A DNA stretch of 64,000 nt from Rhizoclosmatium globosum (GCA_002104985.1 MCGO01000044.1:186001-250000); one strand, 5' to 3'; shown: positions 33,616-45,461, counted from the stretch's first letter. Notes: generated by a model not told the origin, from the sequence alone. Made by a program: numbers and translations.

Positions 33616-34850
33616 ATGACTTCCGCACTCCCACCGTCCCAAACTCCATTCAATCACGAGCTGATTGCATTCAATTTGAAAACAAAATCCATTGTCTCTC
33701 GCAAGACTCTTTCAAGTACCGTGAAGGATGTGAAGAGCCTATCCACCGTTCTTGACCAAAGTCTTTGGAATATTCACAGCGTGTCCGTTCCCGGAGTCGG
33801 AAACTTCAAACCAGATTCTCCCATCAACTTATCATCTATTTCTGTATTGACTCCTTCGTCTTCCCGCATTTATTGGATCATTTCCGTGTCACCTCGTCCA
33901 CCACCATTTGTTCGTCCAACTCCACGTCCCTCCTCCGAACACATGACCGTTTTCGTGAAAAGTCTTTCAGGAAAGACGCTTTCTATTGAGTGTTCGAAGG
34001 ATGACGTTGTAGCTGAAGTCAAGTGGCAGGTTTTTGGAATCACTGGGATTCCGCCAGACTTGCAGCGGTTGATGTACTGTGGGAATCGATTGGAAGACGG
34101 AGTTACGTTGCGTGCTTGTCATGTTGAGTCGGAGAGTTTGTTTCATTTGATGTTGAGACTTCGTGGTGGGTCTCTTGTTGGGACAGAGTTTGTGGATGTT
34201 GCGAAAAATGTTCCGAAGTCACTCGGGTTTTGCATGGGGCCAAAGTGGCGTGTTGCTGGATATGGGTTGAATGTTGAGGGGATTTGTAAGAATGTTGAGT
34301 GTGTTGCGTACTGTGAACATGTGAGTTTTGATTGTCCTCACATCTTTTCATTTCCCCAAGCTTGTTCTAAGTGGTTGGATAGGTGATTTCGCCTCAAGGT
34401 GTTGGAATGTTTGATATTCATGTGAACGCAAAGGAATCATGTTGCCCAATGTGTCGTCACACTGTAACTCCTGCCGAATGTGGCTTCTATAATTGTGAAT
34501 ATCGTTTCGCCGGGTTGAAAATCGATTTTTGGTCCAACAAAGTGACCAAGTTCAACTCGGAGTGGGCTGTCGCGTCGTTGGTTGACAATTATGTCCATTT
34601 CTCCAAAACCAGAAATGGAGTTGCAACTTGGGGATCACTTGTGATTGAAACCAGACGGATGGGTGTCAAGAGGGTGAACAAGTGCATGATTTGCTTGGAC
34701 GAGCTTGGAGTTGAAGACACGACCGTGAAGTGTGTGGGATGCCAATTTTGCGTTCATCCCAAGTGTGGATTGCAGTGGCGTTATTACGTTGATAAGAAAT
34801 GCCCAGGATGTATGAGTGAGGGGATGCTCGAGAATTTGCCTTTGGCATGA
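33616..34850 (+). CDS. Ubiquitin-fold / Cys-rich / C4HC3 zinc protein (paralog 2)
   Basis: Exons 33616-34320 and 34383-34850 (62-bp intron) give about 390 aa. I chose ATG 33616 over 33589 because it makes exon 1 exactly 705 nt, identical to paralog 1, with matching N-terminal sequence (NLSSISVL against NLSSLSTL). Residues 110-185 are a 76-residue ubiquitin fold (MTVFVKSLSGKTLSIEC ... LMLRLRGG). K6, K11 and K27 are present, while K29, K33, K48 and K63 read Q, I, N and S. The patch is L8/M44/M70. The chain continues beyond [16 protein letters not shown], the CPMC..ECGFYNCEYRFAG block and a C-terminal C4HC3 finger (CMIC..CVGCQFCVHPKC..CPGC) follow in the same order as paralog 1. The intron position is conserved (before VISPQG). 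Function unknown; ubiquitin-related signalling is inferred. Confidence 0.87.
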
Positions 34851-35096
34851 GTGCTTGAAAAGTGAGTATTCTGTGCAAAATTGCTGATTGCTGAATATAC
34901 TTATTTGAATCAAACTGAACATCCCACGTCATTTTGAACAAAACTTATATGTATTTTTGTATTAGAAAAGAGATAGTAACACCAAACCCTCAACAAAATG
35001 TTATATATGATACACACTCCATACGCAAAACAAAAGACACTCCACTTGCAAATACTTCCCTCCCAAAAAATGATGATAGAAATTACCGACTTTCCT

Positions 35097-36599
35097 TTAA
35101 AATCCAATAACTGAGTTGTTGGCACCGCTATTGCCACCTCCAACATTCAAGTTTCCGTAATGATTCACACCCGGTCCTTGCTGTGGTAGAGACACAAACG
35201 ATTGTTGCTGCTGTTGTTGGTGGTGGAAAGATTCGAAGGGAGGATACTGGTGTTGTGTGTTTGATTCTACAGCAATCCACCCAATTTCACCACGCATGAA
35301 TTCCTGGATCGCTTCCTGGAACCCAAACTTTCCTCCATTTGATGTTGATGCATTATTGTTATTGTTGTTGTTGGAGGTTGAGGAAGACGAAGATTGACTT
35401 TGAGATTCATTCGAACTTTGTGTGTTGGATGAGGATATGACAAACTGGTTTGTTGAAATCAAGTCTCTAAGCCAGCCACCACACATTTGAGATGGAAACA
35501 GGCGGCCTTCTTCGCGGACTCTGCGGTTGCATTCTGCAATTGAGACACGCCAGGCTCGAGCCACAAGGCGGTATGCTTCATGTGTGCCATGGGAATCTTG
35601 GTTGCGAGCGGATGTTTGGAAGATGGGCAGACGAGGAAGAATTTGGGAGGCAGCAAAGGAGAGGAATGCAAATGACTGTTGGGGGTATTCGTGGATGAGG
35701 TTGAGAGGGTAGGAGCAAGGCTCGGTAAAGTGAGTGAGGTAAAGAGACAGGATTTCGAGAGAGTGTTGTAGGTGTTTCTTGACTCTGTTTGCAGCATAGT
35801 CCGAGGACCTGTCCCTTCCTCGTTGGGAGTACGGGAAGGCTTGGTCTAGTGCATCCAATGACTGAAGCAGATGGCGAGCGGCTGAGTCGAGGGTTGGACG
35901 GGGAAGCAGAGCTGCTGCTTTTGAAGCGAGAGAAGGGTCCGCCTTGACAAGGTCTTTGAGGAGGCCAAGCTGTAAAGGTAGGAGGTAGGAGGTAGGAGGT
36001 GAGATGGTAGGTCGAGAGTGGTTGAGTTATCACGGCAAACCCAAACAAACCCAAACAAAGCAATAGTAAACAAAACTCACCAGCTGGTCCTTCTCAAGTG
36101 TTTCCAGAATGCGGGCCAGTGGAAGTGATCTCTCCGTCTCGTTCGCTTGTCCGTCCCGCTCTCGCTCGCCGTCCCAGACAAGTCGCAGCCGCTTCGCTGG
36201 AGCCACGCGCGGAGCAATGCGAGGCCTGGAGCGGGCCGAGGGCGATGTTGACGTTGAGTTTGAGTTTGAGGCTGAGTTTGAATCCATGTCAAAGTCGTCT
36301 TCTTCCACCTTTCTCTTTCGGGTGCTTGTGCTTGTGTGTGTGTTTGTGCTTGTTGGTGTGTGTGAGACTACTGCTGCGGTGGCGGTGGCGGTGGCGGTCG
36401 TGGTGGTGGTTGCTGAAGCTGAAGGTGGTAGTGTTGTGGATGAGGTGTTGGACTCCACCGCCGATGCCCCCGATGCCGCCGACATACTCTGCGCCGATCC
36501 ATGCAACGACATACTTTCAGAGGCGAGCGAGCCAAATGAGTCAGCGGCGGAGTTGACGGCGGGAAGCACGGTACCCCAGGACACTTTGAATTGGGACAT
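35097..36599 (-). CDS. Cut8/STS1-type tethering factor for the nuclear proteasome
   Basis: Exons 36081-36599 and 35097-35969 (111-bp intron) give about 463 aa. The N-terminal 170 residues are disordered and Ser/Thr-rich with basic clusters (TRKRKVEEDDFDMDS, RPRIAPRVAPAKRLRLVW) that look like nuclear localisation signals. The Cut8 fold follows: LLPRPTLDSAARHLLQSL..AFPYS, YAANRVKKHLQHSLEILSLY, then FLSFAASQILPRLPIFQT and the HEAYRLVARAW helix. Cut8 in fission yeast and Sts1 in budding yeast anchor proteasomes at the nucleus. The C-terminus is Asn/Gln/Ser-rich with homopolymer runs. Family assignment rests on pattern similarity. Confidence 0.75.
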
Positions 36600-36953
36600 T
36601 TGTTGTTTTTGGTTTGAAACTTTGCAAAGCCAAAAGTTGGAAGAGATGCGCGTCCATTTGCCTCACCCCCTTCGTTTCATAGAGAGCTCAGAAGAACGAG
36701 GAATCTATATGATCTTTCACATCCTAGTTATCTTATTAGTACGCTAGAATGTCTCTTCATCTTAAATCGGTTTGCCAGAATAACTCCTATGAAGGTATTG
36801 TAAGATTTATTCTCCATTTATTTATTAATTAGTCAGAATAATTAGAACTTACGAGAGCGCCTCTTCTTTCCTTTCCTTTTCTCGACAATTCGGACACTCT
36901 GAAAAACACCCAGCTCTTCCCTCCTCCTCCAACCCCTTCCGATCGCATCCGCC
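36600..36953. promoter_or_regulatory. Divergent intergenic region (Cut8-like / CXorf65-like genes)
   Basis: 354 bp between two genes read in opposite directions. It must contain both promoters. AT-rich around 36790-36850. No defined motif. Confidence 0.4.
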
Positions 36954-38006
36954 ATGTCATTCTGCACAGTGAAATTCGGAGGTACGATATCACTGGCACG
37001 TCAACATTCGCATAATCTGAGACCAACACGCGAAATATTGTAGCAAACGAAGAACGCCTCATCAACCCAAACTGTCTATCCTCCGTCCTCCTCACACACC
37101 TCAAAAAAACTTGCTTCGACAAACTCGGCGAACCTCCAGAGCACATTGATCTCGCGACAGAGGCCGGCGAAGTCGTGGACCTCCATGGAAAACCAAAAGA
37201 ATATGCAAAGAAGGTCTTGGAGAGTCGAGCAAACTATATTCTAGTCAAAGTAACAGCAGGTGAATAGAAACAAAAACACTCTTAAAGAACTCTTGGCGTG
37301 GCGTGGCACCATTATATGCCACGCCTTCTCACAGGGAATTTCAACTAAACATGCCTTCATTTTACAAATATAGAAGAAACAGACGATCTGGCAGCTACAT
37401 ACACACCTCTATTAGATCAAGTCGGGGAAAAGATCAAATTCTCATGTTTGTGATTTGTTGCCACAAAAACTAACTAATCCAAAAAAACAAACAAACTCGA
37501 ATAATACAGTACTGAACCCGAAAAAACAAGCTGCCAACGTTAAAACAAAAGGTGAAAAGGGGGATAAATCGGGCGGTGGTGGAGGCGGAGGCGGAGGAGG
37601 TGGTGGAATGTCGGCTATGGATAAAGCTGCAGAGAAATTAGCAGAGAAGGAGAAAGCAGCAGCGGAGAGGGAACGAGAGAAACAGGCGAAAGCGAAAGCG
37701 GCTGCGGCGGCTCAAGCTCAAGCTGCTCAAGCTGCACAAGCCGCTGCTGCTCAAGCTGCGGCTTTATTGACGGCACAAAGTCAGACGGAGAAAGGAAAAG
37801 GGAACAGCGGGAGTGAAGGACGCGTGAGCCACGTAAATTCCGTCAATGGTGGTGGAAGCAGTGCGAAAGTTAGTACAGAAGATTTGCGAAAGAAGGGAAG
37901 TGGTGATGGAACTACTGGCAAAGGGAAACTGAGTGTGGCAACGGCAGGTGGGAATACTTCAACCCCAACACCGACACCCACGACATCTCATGCTAAAAAG
38001 AAGTAA
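36954..38006 (+). CDS. CXorf65-like protein
   Basis: Four exons (36954-36981, 37044-37259, 37374-37445, 37510-38006) keep phase and give about 270 aa. The N-terminal about 110 residues align with human CXorf65: INPNCLSSVLLTHLKKTC (NTNCAVSVLLYYLRKR), IDLATEAGEVVDLHGKP, KEYAKKVLESRANYILVKV. This is a ubiquitin-like beta-grasp type fold of unknown role. The C-terminal half is a Gly run followed by an Ala/Lys/Gln-rich helical stretch (EKLAEKEKAAAEREREKQ) and a basic end. I associate the family with flagellated organisms, which fits a zoosporic fungus, but no function is established. Confidence 0.72.
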
Positions 38007-38137
38007 AGTTAAAAAACGTATATATATTTCACAATTCCCATCAACAACTATACTACAAAAAGCTTGAAGCTTATAACAACAAAAAAAACAAACACAAAAA
38101 AATCACAACAAGAAACAAACAAAATCAGAGTAGAGTT

Positions 38138-39800
38138 TTACACTTTGAGGGCTTGTATAGTATCCCCAACCGCCACACCAATCCACTCAGGAATCCCAGG
38201 AGTCCAAGACAAATTATTGATTGCTTCTCCCGCCCGATACGTCAACAACGGTTCTGACATTGTCCGCTTCTGCGCCACATTTCCAATATCCCACACAAGC
38301 GCAAACGAGTCGTCAGCTTATAAAAACAATTTAAGTATTCAAAGTACTTTCTCATGAACAAAATATGTATCCCTCACCAACTGTACAAATATGAGCACTG
38401 CTATGAGGAGCCCACGCGATCGCATTCACACCCGCTTGGTGTCCGTATAACTCTGTCACGGGTATAGACGGAACACGGACATCCAGAATCACCACTTTTT
38501 TGGAATCCATTTGAAACGTTGCGAGATAGTTTGAGTCGAGTTTGTTCCATGAGATGCGGAGGAGGGGAGGGTTTTCCATGGTTTGGGTTGTGGTTGTTGT
38601 TGAGGCGGGAGTGAGTTGGGGAGGGGTGTCGTAGAGGATTGTTGAGTGTTCGAGGGAGCGGAGGTCAAACATTCGGACGGAACCGTCTGCACCGACACTG
38701 TATCAATATTAAGTGTTTGTTAGAAGTTTGGATGGTTGTCAGTGTATGAATGTGTGGGATATGAATGGAGTCCGACTTCGGCTCTTGTACTCTCTCACAA
38801 GTCTTCATCGAATTTAAAATGAATCCTTTGATTGGATCAGTTATTTTGTCTAACCTGGCAAATGAATTGGGCTCCCGTGAAAAGGCAACATCATAGACAG
38901 CCTTGTCATGGGCAATCAGTTGAGTCTTTTGTTCCAGCCGCTAGCAAATAAAATAAGATACATCCAAGAACGAAAAGTAACACAACGAACATTAACATCC
39001 CAGACTGTGCACGTAGTGTCAATACTGCTTGTGACGCACATCGATGGATCCGCTTCATTCCAGTCGAATGCAGTGAGAGGAGGAGGAGACGTTTTCGACT
39101 GAGATGAGAGTTGGGAGGTTAGTTGGGAAAAGAAAAAGGGAGGAAGAGAGGGAGGGAGGGAGGGAGATTGTGTGGGGAAAGTAATAGAGGGAGAGAAGTA
39201 TTCACTTGTTGCTGCTGTTGCCTGCGGGCACTTGCGGGTTTGAGAGTAGCACGTAGTTCGAGGGAGCGCAGCTGTGGCTGCTGCGTGTTTCCAATGAAGG
39301 AGCCGTTTGAGTTTGTGACAGGTGCTGGCGGGTCAGCAAGTGCGTACAAACGCAGAAAGTCCGAGGAGGCAGCAAGAAGGTTTGATGAACCTGTCGCCTA
39401 ATTGTTCGAGTGAGTACAAGTACGTTGAGTGAAACAAGGGGTGGTTGAATGCTCAATGAATTGGTATTACACCAAGTACTCCAAGTACTCCAAGTACTCC
39501 AGGCAAGATATATCCTCCCACACCAACAGTTGAATTCAAAACACAAACAAACAAACCAACCATCGGAGCCCAAAGCAGCTTCGTCGCAGGAAAGGCCACG
39601 TCCGCTTCCGCAACAACAACAAGCGAGTCCCGCTGCGCATCCCGCTCAACAACCTGCATCTTGTTCCGCGGTCCTTCAATAAACGACGACAGACAGAGCC
39701 GGAACGCATCTCGTTGCTGCGCCCAGGCAAGTCCGTACACAGTGAACCCGGCCCGATGCACGTACGTGTGGCGGCTCGTGCGCTTCCCCCTTTCTGACAT
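38138..39800 (-). CDS. DCAF7: DCAF7/WDR68 WD40-repeat adaptor
   Basis: Six exons (39561-39800, 39206-39397, 38991-39098, 38855-38940, 38378-38697, 38138-38316) keep phase and give about 374 aa, against 342 in animals. Diagnostic stretches: [20 protein letters not shown] (human VYAMNWSVRPDKRFRLALGSF), [69 protein letters not shown] and [18 protein letters not shown]7 is a seven-bladed WD40 scaffold. It binds DYRK/HIPK kinases and CUL4-DDB1 in animals; the plant homolog is TTG1. A Thr/Gln-rich insert in repeat 5 and a Gln run in exon 2 lengthen this version. Intron 3 uses the donor GTTCGT. Confidence 0.9.
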
Positions 39801-39959
39801 GCTTTGCTTTTCAACTTGTGAACTTGTGCACAACAAATCAAATAAATTAAAAGTAGGAAGAGAAAGAGAAAGTACCTAACAAAAAAGTAAGAAGAAAGAA
39901 GAAAGAAGACAGTACCCACGAGTTCTTCATCAAACACTACTGCACCAAAAAAAAGAGAG

Positions 39960-41169
39960 ATGGCATCCCCACCTAGCCCAACTTCATCAACTGACGAACA
40001 AGAAAACAGCCTGGACAATGTCAAGGTCTTTCTCAAAGACGTGCGTTTTACTACTACCCCGCCCTGCCCTTTCCCTCTCCTAAATCTCATCCATTTGCAA
40101 TTTAGTACTCCAACTCGGTCCGCAACTCTTTCCTGCAGAAGGTCCTAATGGATCTGTCTGTTCAATACCTAGTAGCCTACCTCCTCTCCTTTGTCTTTGT
40201 TACTATCCTTCCTGGTTCAAGGTGTGTTGAAGTTCTGTTGTTGCTTTGAGGGAGGGGATGGTTTCCTATTTCCAAATTGGGGGGTGCTCTTGTTGTTCAC
40301 TCACCAACAACTCTTCCCCTCATTCAGTTGGTGGACATCAAAGCTGCTTCTGATTGGCGGTCTCATCTTTTCAAGAGTTGTCTATGAAAATCGAGGCGAT
40401 GATACGAAAGTTAGGTTAGTATGTGTGTGACTTGCTTTTCAATTGTCTCTCCCGCTTCTTCCTCTGTCTGCATCCTTCTACCCTCTTCTCTGTATTATTT
40501 GTTTCGTATGGAACGACTCTTTTTTTTTTTGGCCCTCAAAACACCTTCACTTGCAATATTTGATCCGATGTGGCTTGTCGTGAGAACAACTGGTGTCTCC
40601 CAGACCCCCCCCCTCCAACTCTTTCACGTTCAAATACAATCTCGAAAGCTTTCCACATCCATTTCCTATCCTATCCCATCAGTCTTCAATCTTCAAAAAC
40701 GGATACAGGAACTTTGCCCAGACATGAAATTCCCCCCGTCCTGCATCTCAAAACACTAACACGCTTTCGTTAAATATCCAGAGAATACCTGATTGCATAC
40801 ACAATCTACGAATCATTCGCCCTTTCTTATGCATCCTCTCTCCGCGGTATTACAGCACCTCTGCAGTTCGTAATGACGCTTGCGATTCACTGGTTCTTTG
40901 GAATGTCGCTCTTCACGTTCCATAATAAGGCGAAATTCGCCGGTTACGTTCCACACCTGTTTGGCGCCGGTGTTGTATGTGCGTTGATGGTTTTGTTGGA
41001 GGATGGGGGCTGGATGAGTGGGTTTGTGGCTGTTTATCTGTTTGCGAACACTATGATCACGTTTACGGAGAGGTTGGAGACTTGCACGCCGGAAGATGGG
41101 TTGGTTGTTGTTGTGGATTGGAATATGTATGTTATTCCATTGGCGAATTTGTATTTCTTGCTCAAATGA
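39960..41169 (+). CDS. TMBIM / Bax-inhibitor-1-like membrane protein (divergent)
   Basis: Four exons (39960-40040, 40106-40221, 40328-40414, 40782-41169) keep phase and give about 223 aa with six or seven hydrophobic segments. YSNSVRNSFLQKVLMDLSVQ matches the family start (vRxxFlrKVyxxLxxQL). YTIYESFALSYASSL matches the FTLxEGxxLGY helix, and the last helix VVDWNMYVIPLANLYFLL matches DDYIxAALxLYLDIINLF. The family includes ER and Golgi calcium-leak and cell-death suppressor proteins. The family match is moderate: the acidic pore residues are only partly kept. The 367-bp last intron contains T and C homopolymers. The start codon lies 160 bp from the divergent DCAF7 gene. Confidence 0.6.
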
Positions 41170-41332
41170 GCAACAGTCTTACAAATGCATCTTTGTTCTC
41201 TTTCCTTTCTCGTTCTCATAAATTGATCTCATAAATGATGCTATACAAAAACTGATTGCATGAGTGAATCTTTTTTATTTTTACCTTCCTTAGCTACAAA
41301 TCCAGCATACAACTCTCACCTTCTTTCCTTTC

Positions 41333-44123
41333 TTACTGTGCAGCTGGCTTGGACGGCAACCTCCGATCATCCCTTTGACCATGCTGCTGTTGCTGATCCC
41401 CACGACCTCCTCCATACCTATCACGATCTCCACGGTACTCATCGCCACTACGATGATCCCTGTCTCTTTCTCTGTCACGATCTCGTCCTCCATCTCCCCC
41501 ACCACCGCCACCTGCACGAGACGAATCATAACCGCCTCCACGATACCCACCATCACGACCTCCATTATTACCACTTGCCCCATACGACGGCCGTCCTTGC
41601 GCCCCACTACCAGCCCCACTTCCAGACCGTCCTACATTCGGGTTATGCTCATACATTGCTTTGTTCCTCTGATACCCACCGCCACCATCACCACCTCCTC
41701 TCGCATACGGATGCTGCCCACCCTGCCAATGCCCACCACCACCGCTTCCACCATACTGATGATGATGCCCATGATGCGATCCACCCATCCCCTGCTGATG
41801 CCCCCGCCTGCACCTCCAGGCCCCCCAGTATGATGCGGGAACCCAGCCTGCACATGTGGAACATTCTCAACAAACCCCATAACGCGCTGATACGTCTCAA
41901 AGTCGCCGGGGAGGGTATAGTGCGGCTGCGGGACTGCGAGGGCTGGAGGGCGGAGACCGGGGATGTCGGAGTTTGCGCGGGACGCTTCGCGACGCATGCG
42001 GGACCCGAGTTCGTGCGATTGTTCCCAGTTTGTTATGAAACTGGCAAGAGAGAGGGGGGTTAGATGGGTTGGTTGGGAGGTGGGAGGAGAGGGAGAGAAC
42101 TTACTCTGCGCCGCCGGGGGTTGCAGGGAAAGGTTTCGCGAAAAAGTAGTGGTGTTGGAGGGCTACGTCTGCAGATAACCGTTGCGCTGGGTCACACACC
42201 AAAATCTTTTCAAGCAACTCAATGGCGCCCAAAAAGTACTTGTCATTCACAAAACTGTTTCGCAGCACATTAAAATACAAAACACCAAAAAATGACCATG
42301 GCCAAAAAAAACACTCAACTGCTTGAAATGATGTGGAATCGATCTTTCCTTCGGGGGTTTACTCAACTCCATCGTCTGCATTGCAGGCAACTCCTTCAAT
42401 CCAGGCCACGTCTCCGGCGTCGGCGTTCCACACAACTCCCAAATCTTTTCCAACTGGTCAAAATCATCGTTTCCAACCAAGATCGGCTTCCGCTTCAAAA
42501 TCTCGCCAAATACACACCTTCCAAAAATAACAGGAAAGCAATTAGAACACTGTGTGCGGTACAAATAAAAAACAAAGGAAAATAAACACAACGTACCCAA
42601 CACCCCACATGTCAATTGAAGGTCCATACCGAGTCGCACCAAGTAGGAGCTCTGGAGGTCGGTACCACCGCGTCACGACCATGTTTGTATACTTGGGGTC
42701 CTTGATACTCTGCAAATGTGCACGTGCAAGACCAAAGTCGGCAATTTTGAGGTACCCCTTGTTGTCAATCAAGATGTTTGCAGTTTTCATGTCTCGATGC
42801 ATGATTTGGTTCTGAGTTTGATTGGTTAGTGGTTATTGGTGGCATCACAAGAAAAACAAAAACAACAACGAGAGAAGGGACGGACCTTGTGTAAGTAGTC
42901 TGTGCCCTTGAGCAGTTGTTGGACGTAACTCTTGATTTGGTTGGGTAGAAATCGGATGTTTGGATTTTCGAGGAGTCCGTTGAGATCGTGGTCCATGAAA
43001 GGGAAGACCATGTGGACTTCGCCTCTGGTTCGTGTTTGTTTGTTTCCTAAGTAAGGTTTTTGATTGAGAGTGGAGAGTTAGAAAGAGTGAAGCAGGGAGA
43101 AGAGAAGAGTAGAAGGAGAGAGAAAAGGGAGGGAAAGAGTGAAGGGAAGAGGGAAGACGGAGGCAGAATAGTCAATGGAAAGGGTTGTAGAGTTGAGAGA
43201 AATGGGCAAGAGACCGTTGTTGTCAATATATTCTGGACATTTCTCACCCTTCTTGACAGCAATTTCAGTCAATTCGACAATATTTTCATGGCTCAAAGAC
43301 TTTAAGATTTTGATTTCACGAAGGGCAGTGATTGGAATCTAGTCAGTGTAGGTGAAAAGAGTTAGTTTCTTTGACGTTCTTTGACCTTTCCCTTCGACAA
43401 CCATCGAAATGCATCGCATCCATCAATACAAAAGCAGAAAAGAAACGAAAAGGGGAAAAAAAATAATAGTTACCCCTTCCTTCTCGTTGGCCATCAAGAT
43501 ACGCTTGAGAGCAAACTTTTCACCTGTCTTGATGTGCTTCATGATGTTCACCTCACTAAAAAGTGTGTGGGGACAATCACTTAGTAAAAAACAACAGTCA
43601 AAAGAGAAAATACGCACCCAAAAGTTCCTTCCCCGACTTTCCGTTCGTTTTGGTAATCGTCGATGGAAGAGCAGCCGTGGTAGACGCGTTGGAGCAGGAG
43701 CGGGGGAGGGACGACAGACGACTGGCTGTTTGAGGAGGTAGATGGACGCAGAAGATGGGCAGGCGACTTTGCGGAGGAGGGTTGCTGCGGATGATCGTCA
43801 AAGACGAGGGCGGGAGACGCATTGGCGTTTGAAGAGTAGGAAGAGTGGGAAAGGGGTACAGAGGGAGAATGCGAATGCGAATGCGAATGCGAATGAGAGA
43901 GTGATGAAGTTGAAGTCTTTTTTGGTTGTTGTTGTTGTTGTTGTGGTTGGAGTTGCTTTGGCAGTGACGATGAAGTTAAAGGAGTAGGATGCTTCACAGT
44001 AGCATTTGATGATGATGATGATGATGGTACTACGGTTCGTGGTTCAGTCTCTCGTTCGTCCATTGAAGTCTCAAGGTCCATGTCGTCATCGAGCTCTCCT
44101 TCTTCTTCTTCAAGGTCGGCCAT
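41333..44123 (-). CDS. CDK9: CDK9/BUR1-type cyclin-dependent kinase (probable frameshift near 3' end)
   Basis: Eight exons (43618-44123, 43474-43555, 43248-43338, 42886-43046, 42597-42811, 42320-42517, 42105-42254, 41333-42040). The kinase shows [10 protein letters not shown] (P-loop), FALKRIL (catalytic Lys), [12 protein letters not shown] (PITALRE, the CDK9/BUR1 signature), [18 protein letters not shown], and [13 protein letters not shown] with an activating Thr. CDK9/BUR1 with cyclin T phosphorylates the RNA polymerase II tail and Spt5 to release elongation. The N-terminal 140 residues are acidic then Ser/Gln/His-rich ([13 protein letters not shown]). The kinase frame stops at about 41632. 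A Gly/His/Arg-rich tail of good composition ([20 protein letters not shown]) lies in another frame up to 41333. A one-base indel in the C5 run at 41801-41805 would join them. Confidence 0.87.
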
Positions 44124-44237
44124 TTGTTGGTTTTTTGTGTGGATTTTTTAATGAGAGAGAAGAGAAGAGACAAAGAGAAGAGAAGAAAAGCAGAAGAAAG
44201 AAAGAGAGCTTAGTTAGTTACTTATTAAAAAGAAACA

Positions 44238-45461
44238 ATGACAAGTTTCTGCTGTGGTCTCTTTCGCCGCCAACGAACATTTGTACCTGCTTTTGACTAC
44301 GACTACGAAGATGGCGATGGCGATGATGGCACTTCCTCGGATGGCGCGTCTCTGAGCAGCAACCCGTTTGCTGGTGCTGCTGCTGCTGCTGCTCCTTCTC
44401 GTCGCCCAACAACTAGAACTAGAAGAGACAACTCTGCGACTACTATTACTACTTCGAGTAACAACAATAACAACAATTGGGACTGGACTTGGTGGACAAG
44501 GCTCTTCCGCCGCGATGGCCTTGCTACCCACCGCGTTCAGAGATACGACCCGCTGCCCTCTGACCCTAACAACAACAACAACAACAACAACACTCACTCT
44601 ATCCTCGATGACGACGACGACGACGACGATGACGCCTTGCCTCCCTCTGTCTCAACACATGCAACCTCGGCAGTCAATTCAAATCAACCACAACTCATCA
44701 GTCCTGTGCCGCTGCTCTTTGACAGCGACAATGCATCAGAAGCACTTGCTGCTCACTCTACTCCAACTCCCGCTTTTAACCTGTTTGGAAAGAAACCAGC
44801 CGCTCCTCCTCCTTCCACCTCCACCCTTCCAGCACCTCTAAGCTCTTTCTCCCTCTCCAATTCTACTTCAACTGGCCCAGCAAATGATATCGTCGATGAT
44901 GATGATGATGCTTTTGGGTAAGTCGCCTCACCTGTGAAGCGAAAACACCGAGGGGAGTTGGTTGCCGTACAAGCGGAGCTCGTTACTGTCAGGCAAAGCC
45001 AGAAAAATAGTGAGCGTAGCGAACGAGCCTTTGCGAAGCGGATTTTAGCGTAAGAATGAGTTTAGCGTTTTGCAAGAAAGCAGGAACGGAACTCGTTACC
45101 GTCAGTCGAAGTCATGGGAAATAGTGAGCGTGTAGCGAACGAGATTTTGAGACTTTCACGAGATCAAGATTCTTATTGTCAGAGCGGAACTCAACCTAAC
45201 TTCCTCTTTATCGTAAACAGACATTGGCAACAAGAACCTCCCTCAATTTCTGCATCAACTCTCTTCAACAAACATTTGTCGGCCGCGGCTGCAAGCGACT
45301 TGTTCAGCACTCCTTTCGCGTCCACATCTTCTTCTTCCTCGTCTACTTCAGCCACTGATGCATCTACAACTGCTTTCATGCCCACATTGAACAATACCAA
45401 TACTGGAAATAATCCCTTGGGACTACTGGACGCTGACGACGACGAGGATGATCATGAATGA
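44238..45461 (+). CDS. Low-complexity protein of unknown function
   Basis: Exons 44238-44917 and 45221-45461 join in phase (303-bp intron) to about 306 aa. It starts MTSFCCGLFRRQRTFVPAFD; the CC near the N-terminus could be a palmitoylation site (inference). The rest is rich in Asp, Asn, Ser, Ala and Pro, with runs of Asn and Asp (ILDDDDDDDDDALPPS) and an acidic C-terminus (LLDADDDEDDHE). No domain was recognised. It lies 114 bp from the divergent CDK9 start. The intron carries two copies of the intron-borne repeat. Confidence 0.6.
44975..45149 (+). repeat. Intron-borne repeat, two tandem-spaced copies
   Basis: Two related units at about 44975-45050 and 45088-45149 share the pattern GGAGCTCGTTACTGTCAG..AAATAGTGAGCG(T)TAGCGAACGAG. 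A third clear relative lies in intron 1 of IDE (57061-57140). All lie within introns, in sense orientation relative to the host gene. This suggests an introner-like family. The segment GTGAGCGTAGCGAACGAGC also has GC-rich, partially palindromic character. Confidence 0.65.
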
